Assembly: GCA_015492355.1 (NCBI GenBank) | Contig: WGFF01000258.1 | Span: 1-6,229, forward strand | Source of the DNA: Deltaproteobacteria bacterium | Lineage (GTDB): Bacteria; Desulfobacterota; GWC2-55-46; S146-73 | Length of the DNA: 6,229 nucleotides | Direction of reading: 5' to 3' | Part shown: piece by piece, positions 1-6,229 of the stretch | Layout of the letters: each line of letters starts with the position of its first letter | Position numbering within the stretch: position 1 is the first letter of the stretch | Translations under genes and position numbers: made by a program | Notes under the pieces: generated by a model | Told to the model about the DNA's origin: nothing | What the model saw: only the letters and a program-made list of their open reading frames with translations | The model's database searches: none

Positions 1-1743
1 TCTATAGACCTTTGCCCTCTCTATGGTAACCGCAGGTTTTAGATCTGGATCGTCTTCAAGCACTGATTGGAGTATCTCATAGTAGTTTGTATCAGGAAGA
101 TATCTCCTCATCACATCCTCTATAATCGTTACGTACCTTACGCTCAAAAGCCCGAGGATCCTGCCTATCCTTCCAAAGTCCCACTCCCAGAAGGCTCTAT
201 CAACGGTATTGATAAGTTTTTGGAAACCCTCGTTACCGAAGACGAGTTCCTGTTGAAACCTCACAGTCTGTGGTATCTCTATCATCTTAGGGGCTATATC
301 GGTACTTGAATAACCCCAGGTATAGTTAAGGTAGGTTTTGTTGAGAAAGGAATGTATCCTGTAGTAGCCGTCTTTGCTCTTAAACCATTGATTGAGGCTC
401 TCGTAGTAAGGAGGGATATTTACAAATACACTTGGATTGAGCACATCGTTCTTTACAGTCCTGAAGAGTGTATCCCTGCTGAAAAGGGGCCATGCATGGA
501 AGAATATTAAGAATATAATTATAAAAGTAAAACCACATTTGACAACCTTGAGGATCGTCCTTTTCTCGGAAAGTAGTCTTTCTGAGATGAGGTAGAACCT
601 TGCACAGCAATAACCAACGAGTACAGCAAGGGAGATGGTATATATAAGTGGAAAATACCTGGTTGGTGCCCTGAAGATGAAGAAATAGGGTACATTTAGA
701 TATAACCATTTGTATAAATCGGGGAAGGGTGGGAAGGTGCCCTTGGATAACCATAGCCCGGCTATTCCAAGGATAGCGAAAAAAATAACAATACTTCGCC
801 TTGTAAAAAGAAGAGAGGAGAAAGCCACCAGGGGAAATAAGATGGTACCAGGTCTGTAAAACTGTTTACTGAACTCCATCTGTGTTGCATAAGTCGGAAA
901 AAACCACATCTTGAAGAGATTGAGCATGGTTGCCCATGAGGAGTAGTAATTTACAAGCGACAGGTCTGTTGCAGTAAATGAACTCGCTTCGTCAACCCCT
1001 GTACCCGCAAATCCTGCAAGAGGAAATATCCACCATGCGTTTAAAAGAACAGCCGAGGCACCAAGAACAGAGAGGCGCTTCAACATAACCATCTTTCCTC
1101 TTTCAGTGACAAAATGCCACAGCGTGAAAGCAGAAACAACAGAGACAACGATAAGAAAGTCTGCAGTGTGTCCTATTGTTACAGGTAGAAGCAAAATAGA
1201 GATGATAAAAACGATGATGAAACTCAGCCCGAACCTGCCTTTAAGCCCTCTATCTACGAGACCAAGATAGATGGGAAGTAAGCCATACGAGAACAGGGTA
1301 AGGAGTTCTCCACGATTCCATTTGACAACAACGAAGGCATTGAACATATAGAATATAGAACCGAAAAAAGAGATGGTATTTTTCTGTCTATCCCCATCAA
1401 AAGTACTTCGCAGGAAGTAGTACATTGAAAGCCCTGGTAGTATAAAAAGGAGGATAAAAAAGAGCATCTGTCCCCTGTAGAGAGAACCAGCCATGTACTG
1501 AAATATATACTGGATGAGAAAATACGGAAGGGTTGCAACTGATATTATGTTTGATGAACCAGTATAGAGGCGCTCATCCCACAGATAGAGTGATCTTTTA
1601 ACATCATCAAGGGGTTTAAGTGATGTTGCGTAGTCATAGCCTGCAACAGCGGTGTATTCTTCCCTGAACCAGCATATCGGTACAAGCATAAAGAGCAGGA
1701 AAAGGGATACCATGAGGAGCACATTTTTTGTGTCTCTATCCAT
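1..1743 (-). CDS. YfhO / AftD-like GT-C membrane glycosyltransferase, 3' end cut by window edge
   Basis: The frame is open from the ATG at 1743 to position 1: 581 codons with no stop, so the C terminus lies outside the window. The start overlaps the upstream gene by 8 nt. A first transmembrane helix (about 8-24) is followed by an extracytoplasmic loop with GYDYATSLKPLDD (35-47) and YLWDERLYTG (53-62). This resembles the first loop of large GT-C proteins such as YfhO and the DUF3367/AftD arabinofuranosyltransferases, where an acidic residue (here D37, D46 or D47) is the candidate catalytic base. About ten more hydrophobic segments follow, up to about 420. FRAPTRYFP (357-365) is a strongly typical motif of this superfamily. 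From about 421 the protein is soluble and presumably extracytoplasmic, with IPPYYESLNQW (443-453), YTWGYSS (474-480) and LGLLSVRYV (530-538), the last like the LLxxxNVRYV element of YfhO relatives. Predicted role: sugar transfer from a lipid-linked donor to an envelope glycan, glycolipid or glycoprotein. Relatives often exceed 700 residues, so a substantial part may be missing. Superfamily call is good; donor, acceptor and exact family are open. Confidence 0.82.
   Translation of the reverse strand, partial: MDRDTKNVLLMVSLFLLFMLVPICWFREEYTAVAGYDYATSLKPLDDVKRSLYLWDERLYTGSSNIISVATLPYFLIQYIFQYMAGSLYRGQMLFFILLFILPGLSMYYFLRSTFDGDRQKNTISFFGSIFYMFNAFVVVKWNRGELLTLFSYGLLPIYLGLVDRGLKGRFGLSFIIVFIISILLLPVTIGHTADFLIVVSVVSAFTLWHFVTERGKMVMLKRLSVLGASAVLLNAWWIFPLAGFAGTGVDEASSFTATDLSLVNYYSSWATMLNLFKMWFFPTYATQMEFSKQFYRPGTILFPLVAFSSLLFTRRSIVIFFAILGIAGLWLSKGTFPPFPDLYKWLYLNVPYFFIFRAPTRYFPLIYTISLAVLVGYCCARFYLISERLLSEKRTILKVVKCGFTFIIIFLIFFHAWPLFSRDTLFRTVKNDVLNPSVFVNIPPYYESLNQWFKSKDGYYRIHSFLNKTYLNYTWGYSSTDIAPKMIEIPQTVRFQQELVFGNEGFQKLINTVDRAFWEWDFGRIGRILGLLSVRYVTIIEDVMRRYLPDTNYYEILQSVLEDDPDLKPAVTIERAKVYR
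1736..1743 (-). promoter_or_regulatory. 8-nt stop/start overlap (translational coupling site)
   Basis: The ATG of the last gene (1743-1741) lies inside the final codons of the preceding gene, whose TAG is at 1738-1736. Only a weak GAGAG lies just upstream, too close to the ATG to be a good ribosome binding site, so coupled translation is the likely mode of initiation. Confidence 0.55.
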
Positions 1744-3631
1744 GACTCTCAAGAGAATGGGTTCTGTACAGTTCCCGGATTATAAGCAATGTCAAAACTA
1801 CGCTTATTCCTGTTGAAATGGAATGGAACATTATCTCCATGTCCTTACGGAGAAAATAATCTACTGGAAGATCGAGACCTTGAAGAAGATTGTAGATATC
1901 AAAGGGCCATGTGTAGAATATATAAAATGGAAAGAAACCTGTCTCACCAGCCCTGTCATCTGCACCACCTGTATTGGAGTAAAATGAGCCCCACACCATA
2001 AATGCTGTTACATAGAAGGCATAAAAGAGTTCCTGTTTGTTCCTTACCGCCCACAGAATTATAAAGGGCTGAAAGGCAGTAATCCATACCATGAAATATG
2101 GTGCCCCTACGTTGAGATAGATAAGTGATGTGACGGCAAAGGTGGCGAGCATAGTTGTATAGTCAAGGGGTGTTTTGGTTACCCATAGATAGGCAAGTAA
2201 TGCCCCGTACAGCATAGGTGTTATACCTATGCCATCCAGTATGACACCAAGATGCATCATCATCCATGTCGATATGCCAGCCCCCATGACCCTTGCATCA
2301 AGTCCAGCAGGTTCGATTATCCTGTATGGTAAAAATACAAGAAATACAGGAATGAGAATCATGAGGATGCTAAAAAATATTTTCCTGTAGTTCATAGAGC
2401 GTAAGAGTAGAAGATAAGGTGGAACTATGAGAATAGTTACCGACATATAGGCAATACCTAAGCCTATAAACAGGGATGATAGATACTGCCTACCCTTACG
2501 AAGAAAATAGAGGGCGAGAATGAGAAAGAAGGCAAGACCAAAGTACATGGAGTTTGCAGCAACGGTGAATATGGTAAGAGGGTTGAAAAGCCACAGGAAC
2601 AAAGCTGTTTTGCCTTCGAGATTGTACAGGTAATATCCAGTAAAAAAGATGAATGGAAGTATTATAAGTTTACTTAAGAGTATGGAAAGAGGTGTTATAC
2701 CATTCATAGAATCGAAAAGATCGAATATCCTCCTTAACGCTACAAGGAGCACTGCAACAGACGGTGGATACACATACCTGTGATGGAGTGCCTCTGAACT
2801 CTCTGAATAGATAAGATCGAGTGTGAAGGCTCTGTTCTGGGCAAGCCATATCCAGAATCCACCATCAGTGTCTATCCATGTAACAGAAAAGATACAGTAC
2901 ACTATGGACGCATATACATAGTAGACAGTGACAGCCCTGTCTTCTCCCCCTCCTCTCTTAAGATATATCCATACAAGAACTGGAAAGGTAAGTATTACAA
3001 GGGACCCCATGTATGTGGAGACCTTCCTCGGTATAACCTCAAACCTATCTGGTCTGTAAGTTGGATCCGGTGTTATTATGATACTGTCCAGTGTTACAGC
3101 CCCCATGGTATCATCGGTTTTGTTAACCCCAACCACATGTCTACCGCCTGCAAGTTTTAGTCTGTCCATCTTAATCCATCTGTACCTGTGAGGACCCGCC
3201 TGCGTGAGTATCCATTTCCTATCATCTATCCTTACCGTCATATCAAGGGGAACGGACGAGCCAAAATAATCAAGATAACCATATGAGTTGGTATAAAACT
3301 TCTTCCATATGGATAGATCCGTCCTTCCGTAGTTACCAAAGAATCTTATCCAAATTGTGTATTCCCCATCCTTTTTTAACTTGAATGTACCGACTGCCTC
3401 GGAATCCTTCACAACGGTCATAATACCCCTGTTACCATAGAAATTCACATCTTCCATGAAGACCCATTTCCCTTTTTCAAAGTTAAAGTCCTCTCCTTCG
3501 AGGAATACTGTATCTTCAGGCATCGAGTTAAGCCACAGATAGATAAAAGGGATAGCACCTGATATTAAAATCAGACCTATCAAATGCAAGCCATAAGAGC
3601 TGAACAGTCCTTTAAGATTTATGCCTACCAT
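1736..3631 (-). CDS. GT-C type membrane glycosyltransferase with extracytoplasmic beta-rich (CBM-like) domain
   Basis: A 631-residue polytopic membrane protein, predicted to transfer a sugar from a polyprenyl-phosphate donor on the outer face of the cytoplasmic membrane. One transmembrane helix (about 13-33) leads into a soluble region (about 40-200). Its strand-rich pattern, with FLEGEDF (43-49), YTIWIRFFG (91-99), LAGGRHVVGV (160-169) and LDSIIITPDPTYRP (181-194), resembles carbohydrate-binding-module beta-sandwiches. From about 207 on, roughly a dozen hydrophobic segments form the GT-C part. The loop after the second of these contains DTD (D254, D256), then RYVYPP (285-290). This recalls the DxD and the RYTP segment of PIG-M-like mannosyltransferases. 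FNPLTIF (349-355) and the following helices also fit GT-C enzymes, although the GQxD element common there reads NSMYFG. The KRGGGEDR turn (225-232) should be cytoplasmic, which puts the beta-domain and DTD on the same outer side. I use the ATG at 3631, not 3712. Membrane topology and GT-C type are well supported; the sugar and acceptor are unknown. Confidence 0.8.
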   Translation of the reverse strand: MVGINLKGLFSSYGLHLIGLILISGAIPFIYLWLNSMPEDTVFLEGEDFNFEKGKWVFMEDVNFYGNRGIMTVVKDSEAVGTFKLKKDGEYTIWIRFFGNYGRTDLSIWKKFYTNSYGYLDYFGSSVPLDMTVRIDDRKWILTQAGPHRYRWIKMDRLKLAGGRHVVGVNKTDDTMGAVTLDSIIITPDPTYRPDRFEVIPRKVSTYMGSLVILTFPVLVWIYLKRGGGEDRAVTVYYVYASIVYCIFSVTWIDTDGGFWIWLAQNRAFTLDLIYSESSEALHHRYVYPPSVAVLLVALRRIFDLFDSMNGITPLSILLSKLIILPFIFFTGYYLYNLEGKTALFLWLFNPLTIFTVAANSMYFGLAFFLILALYFLRKGRQYLSSLFIGLGIAYMSVTILIVPPYLLLLRSMNYRKIFFSILMILIPVFLVFLPYRIIEPAGLDARVMGAGISTWMMMHLGVILDGIGITPMLYGALLAYLWVTKTPLDYTTMLATFAVTSLIYLNVGAPYFMVWITAFQPFIILWAVRNKQELFYAFYVTAFMVWGSFYSNTGGADDRAGETGFFPFYIFYTWPFDIYNLLQGLDLPVDYFLRKDMEIMFHSISTGISVVLTLLIIRELYRTHSLESHG

Positions 3632-3633
3632 CA
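3629..3633 (-). promoter_or_regulatory. TGATG stop/start overlap (translational coupling site)
   Basis: The TGA ending the SPASM-like radical SAM gene (3633-3631) shares its A with the ATG of the following membrane-protein gene (3631-3629). No convincing Shine-Dalgarno sequence precedes this ATG, so translation probably depends on terminating ribosomes restarting here. The overlap also decides the start: an in-frame ATG at 3712 would add 27 residues that only repeat, in another frame, the conserved cysteine-rich end of the upstream gene. Confidence 0.65.
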
Positions 3634-4713
3634 CGATTTTCGAAGCTGAGAGATGAGCGTGTATCTGAAGAAATTGGGCAGGGGAAATACAACCCTTGGC
3701 TCCACATAGCACACACTCAAACTCCTCTGACAGAGTCTACAAGTCTCGAGCCTCCTTACCGTGGTTCTGTATTCGTCACTGTAAAATGTATTCATTACAC
3801 CATCCTCTATACCGAATCCTCCCTTCCAGCCCATACCACCTATGCAAGGATACATCCTGCCGTCTTCTCTGAACTCACAGTAAAACCTTGGAAGGATACA
3901 CCTCCTTTTGAACAGTCCCTTTTTGTTGTCTGCTCTGAAATAACGTGGAATGGCTTTCAAAAAATATCTCGAATTGACCACATTCTTTTTATGTATGAGG
4001 AATCTGATAAGGTCATCTATCTTCTTTCTATCCACTGCCTTAAGATCCGGCACTCTGTACGGTATTCTCTGCCCTTCAAACACAGGGTGCTCGTTCAGGG
4101 GTTGGAATTTCTGGAGCACACCCAGAGATTCCACAAAATCTGTAAGCTCATAAATATCATCCATATTCCACGGCGTGATGACTGTGTTGACCACTATCTT
4201 GATCCCTGGACAAAAGGTCTTTATGGTCTCAATCGCATCGACTACTCTATCGAACGTACCATCCCCCCTTATGTAATCGTGTGTCGTCTTCATTCCATCA
4301 AGGCTTATAGATACGGAATCTACCTCTGTTCTTCCTATCTCCTCTGCCACCTCTTTATCCACAAGAATACCGTTTGTAACCACATTGACAGACGGTATGT
4401 TCTTCTTTGCTATGGCAAGATATTCAAAGGCATTCCTCACGGTAAATATCTCACCCCCTGAGAGCGATACGTAACAACAACCCATCCCTGAGAGGTCTTC
4501 AACTATCCTCGTGAACGTCTCAAGGGGTAGTACCCTTTTTTCTGGATTATTGGGGATATTGCACATAAGACATCTCAGGTTACATCTATTTGTAATCTGA
4601 AAGGTGGCGATAACAGGGAATCCCCTCCCAGAAAGATAGTAATCCACATGCCACCGAAAGAGTCTGTAAGCAACCTGGACAAGATTCTGCCTGATATTGA
4701 CTATCTCACTCAT
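3631..4713 (-). CDS. Radical SAM protein with SPASM-like C-terminal cysteines
   Basis: Complete 360-residue radical SAM enzyme, predicted cytoplasmic. After an N-terminal helical lead (about 1-35), TNRCNLRCLMC places the CxxxCxxC cluster ligands at C44, C48 and C51. SGGE at 85-88 (SAM amino-group binding), VVTNG at 111-115 and SISLDG at 135-140 are the usual core strand motifs. The tail has six further cysteines: C272, C279, C290, C325, C328 and C335. C279 to C290 contains the G-x4-C element of SPASM domains, and C325-x2-C328-x6-C335 resembles the second half, but the usual last ligands are missing. It may hold one auxiliary Fe-S cluster, or two with unusual ligands. SPASM/twitch enzymes modify peptides, sugars, cofactors or lipids. 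No RiPP precursor peptide is visible beside it, so a small-molecule, lipid or sugar substrate fits the context better. The gene follows the B12-type radical SAM gene by 14 nt, and its TGA overlaps the next ATG, so the three are probably co-expressed. Family call is firm; function is unknown. Confidence 0.92.
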   Translation of the reverse strand: MSEIVNIRQNLVQVAYRLFRWHVDYYLSGRGFPVIATFQITNRCNLRCLMCNIPNNPEKRVLPLETFTRIVEDLSGMGCCYVSLSGGEIFTVRNAFEYLAIAKKNIPSVNVVTNGILVDKEVAEEIGRTEVDSVSISLDGMKTTHDYIRGDGTFDRVVDAIETIKTFCPGIKIVVNTVITPWNMDDIYELTDFVESLGVLQKFQPLNEHPVFEGQRIPYRVPDLKAVDRKKIDDLIRFLIHKKNVVNSRYFLKAIPRYFRADNKKGLFKRRCILPRFYCEFREDGRMYPCIGGMGWKGGFGIEDGVMNTFYSDEYRTTVRRLETCRLCQRSLSVCYVEPRVVFPLPNFFRYTLISQLRKS

Positions 4714-4724
4714 AGATTTGTACG

Positions 4725-4729
4725 CACCT
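4725..4729 (-). promoter_or_regulatory. Possible ribosome binding site for the SPASM-like radical SAM gene
   Basis: AGGTG, overlapping the stop codon of the upstream gene, can pair with the CACCU part of the 16S rRNA 3' end. It lies 11 nt before the ATG at 4713. The spacing is rather long and the match is only five bases, so this is a modest call. It supports the 4713 start, because no better start/SD pair is visible in the 14-nt intergenic gap. Confidence 0.4.
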
Positions 4730-6229
4730 ATATCCTTTTATATGCGAGTTTAAGTCCATCCTTGATATGCTTCAGGTAGTACCTGATATAATCGACCCCT
4801 CTCTGATGTCCGGTCTTCAAGGATACGAACGCCTCACATACAAGTGCAAAGAATCTCGGCATGTGTCGAAGTAGCATAAAAAGATCGGTCTTCAAGAGAA
4901 AATGGAGCACCGATGTGGGAAGAAGGGGTAAGAGGGAGTAGAAGTTTCTTAATGCCCTGAATGTCTTGAGCTCATCGTCTCTAAGGGAACTTCCATATAC
5001 GTAAAGCCTTGCCTTTCCTTCCTCGATATTATCCACATCCTCTTTTGTGATTATTCCCGCCTCCAAGCCGTAATCAGTAATCTCTGTTCGTGGATAATAG
5101 AACAGGGCGTAACAACACACCCTTATGGCATTTGTGGTGCTGTAAAACATGGCTGTCTTCTTGTGTTCTTCGTTATCAGCAAAGGGGATACCAAATATAT
5201 GATCCAGAGAATAAGGTATGCCAAACCTGTCGCACACATCTATAGCCTTTTTTATCTTCTCATCAGTCTCGAAGGATCTTTTGAGGATACTTTCTCTTGT
5301 GTTTTTGTCCATTGTCTGTATACCAAACATCATCCTGTTACAGCCAGACTCCTTCAGAAGTTCCCCTATCTCATCATCTATCTGTCCGGTATAAGCCATA
5401 CAACTGTATGGCAGGGCTATCTCTTCCCTGTACCGTCTGGCAAACTCCCTGAACCATCTTCTATTGGCAACAAAACAATCGTCCATGAATGCAACGTTCT
5501 TGATATTGTACTTGTTTCTCATAAACTTGAGTTCATCTATTACACTGCCAACGCTTCTCTGCCTTATGTATTTTCTCTCCCTTCCATAGATTGTCTTTCT
5601 GAGGACATTATTGTAACAATAGGTACATCGATAGGGGCATCCACGGCTTGTTATCATCATGTATTTACCGTTTCTTATTGGTATGTGCTCTTCAAAGAGT
5701 TCTTTGTCTGGATAGGGCAGGCTGTCGAGGTCCTGTATCAACGGTCTTACAGGATTCTTTATTATCCTTCCATCGTCCTTGAACCAGATATTCCTTATAC
5801 TCCTGTCCCATCTGCCATCTGCCATGGATCTTGCCAGTTCACTCATGGCTTCCTCGCCCTCGCCGATACATACCATGTCCACAAAGTCGTTTCTTATAAC
5901 CCTTTCTGGCACAGCGGTTACATGTATACCACCGAATATAATAGGCACATCTATCGTCTCCTTTACCTTCCTTGCTATCTCACATGCCCACAGGTAATTA
6001 TCCGTCCCAACGGAAAAGCACAGAAGATCAGGACGGGACTCTACTATCTTTCTTACAACATCCGTCTTTCTGCTAAAGAGCTTTTTAAGAAGCGGTACAT
6101 CCAGGTACTGTTTATCATCAAATAGTCCTGGGTCGAACACAAGTTTTACAGTATGTCCATCCCTTTTAAGAACACTCGAAAGGCTCTCTATCGCTATACT
6201 CTCTGCTGCAAGGTATGCAAAGGTTATAT
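4728..6229 (-). CDS. B12-binding-domain radical SAM enzyme, 5' end cut by window edge
   Basis: Class B (cobalamin-dependent type) radical SAM enzyme, probably cytoplasmic. The frame is open from the window edge to TAG at 4730-4728, giving 499 visible residues. A GTG at 6140 is in frame, but the 29 codons before it (AYLAAESIAIES, then DGHTVKLVFDP) are the typical first strand and helix of this fold, so that GTG is not the start. The true start probably lies only a few codons outside the window. Counting from the first complete codon (6227-6225), the B12-binding Rossmann-like domain covers about 1-135, with GGIHVTAVPE at 99-108 and CIGEGEE at 120-126. LPYP (170-173) leads into the radical SAM core. 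CPYRCTYC at 197-204 is the CxxxCxxC [4Fe-4S] motif. Further core motifs are FMDDCF (247-252), FGIQTMD (301-307) and DHIFGIP (342-348). The last 100 or so residues are helical and match nothing I recognise. The DxHxxG cobalamin-ligand motif is absent, as in many relatives, so cobalamin use is not certain. Family assignment is firm; the substrate is unknown. Methylation or rearrangement of a lipid or sugar is only a guess from the glycosyltransferase neighbours. Confidence 0.93.
   Translation of the reverse strand, partial: ITFAYLAAESIAIESLSSVLKRDGHTVKLVFDPGLFDDKQYLDVPLLKKLFSRKTDVVRKIVESRPDLLCFSVGTDNYLWACEIARKVKETIDVPIIFGGIHVTAVPERVIRNDFVDMVCIGEGEEAMSELARSMADGRWDRSIRNIWFKDDGRIIKNPVRPLIQDLDSLPYPDKELFEEHIPIRNGKYMMITSRGCPYRCTYCYNNVLRKTIYGRERKYIRQRSVGSVIDELKFMRNKYNIKNVAFMDDCFVANRRWFREFARRYREEIALPYSCMAYTGQIDDEIGELLKESGCNRMMFGIQTMDKNTRESILKRSFETDEKIKKAIDVCDRFGIPYSLDHIFGIPFADNEEHKKTAMFYSTTNAIRVCCYALFYYPRTEITDYGLEAGIITKEDVDNIEEGKARLYVYGSSLRDDELKTFRALRNFYSLLPLLPTSVLHFLLKTDLFMLLRHMPRFFALVCEAFVSLKTGHQRGVDYIRYYLKHIKDGLKLAYKRI

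Noticed and set aside
67..309. Plus-strand open frame of 80 codons
   Set aside because: Antisense to the soluble C-terminal part of the YfhO/AftD-like gene, with no start signal or motif of its own.
380..754. Minus-strand open frame of 124 codons
   Set aside because: It lies in a different frame inside the YfhO/AftD-like gene, whose own frame is continuous and carries family motifs across this region.
1254..1538. Minus-strand open frame of 94 codons
   Set aside because: Out-of-frame shadow within the YfhO/AftD-like gene; its translation shows no domain.
3632..3712. Upstream ATG at 3712 as the start of the first GT-C protein
   Set aside because: It would add 27 residues overlapping the conserved cysteine-rich end of the previous gene in another frame. 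The TGATG junction at 3633-3629 gives a natural start directly before the first membrane helix.
3991..4461. Plus-strand open frame of 156 codons opposite the SPASM-like radical SAM gene
   Set aside because: Antisense to a well-supported enzyme, with a cysteine- and histidine-rich translation that resembles no family. A second antisense frame (3950-4153) overlaps it.
5163..6125. Plus-strand open frame of 320 codons opposite the B12-type radical SAM gene
   Set aside because: Its translation has no recognisable domain or motif and it lies entirely antisense to a gene with clear conserved motifs. It is best explained as a by-product of the codon use of the true gene.
6138..6140. GTG at 6140 as the start of the B12-type radical SAM protein
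   Set aside because: The frame continues upstream to the window edge with residues typical of the first strand and helix of the B12-binding fold, so this GTG is an internal valine.
1..6229. RiPP (modified peptide) gene cluster suggested by the SPASM-like radical SAM enzyme
   Set aside because: No short precursor-peptide gene, peptidase or exporter is visible. Gaps between genes are at most 14 nt, and the neighbours are glycosyltransferases.

Overview
All four genes in this window lie on the minus strand and are packed end to end. The spacings are 14 nt, then a 1-nt overlap, then an 8-nt overlap, which is the layout of a single transcription unit read from position 6229 down to position 1. 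In transcription order they are: a cobalamin-binding-domain radical SAM enzyme (5' end cut by the window edge); a second radical SAM enzyme with a SPASM-like cysteine-rich tail; a polytopic membrane protein of GT-C glycosyltransferase type with an extra extracytoplasmic beta-rich domain near its N terminus; and a second, different polytopic protein of the YfhO / AftD (DUF3367)-like GT-C type (3' end cut by the window edge). The last gene fills positions 1-1743. It runs off the window without a stop codon, so a stop-bounded ORF search would miss it, but the reading frame is open for all 581 codons.

Organism: base composition is moderate (GC in the low to mid 40s by eye). Arginine is written mostly as AGA/AGG, and ATA is very common for isoleucine. 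With two oxygen-sensitive radical SAM enzymes, this suggests an anaerobe, perhaps thermophilic, from a bacterial lineage such as Nitrospirota or Desulfobacterota, or from an archaeon. Nothing in the window settles the phylum.

How the genes may work together (inference): GT-C enzymes take sugars from polyprenyl-phosphate donors and act on the outer face of the cytoplasmic membrane. The two radical SAM enzymes are predicted to be cytoplasmic and could build or modify (methylate, rearrange, deoxygenate) a lipid, a sugar or a lipid-linked precursor that the GT-C enzymes then use. The locus therefore looks like part of a cell-envelope glycoconjugate or glycolipid pathway. Neither substrate nor product can be read from sequence alone.

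There is no non-coding stretch longer than 14 nt between genes. I saw no tRNA, rRNA, CRISPR array, insertion sequence, terminator or clear promoter. The promoter must lie upstream of position 6229 and the terminator beyond position 1.
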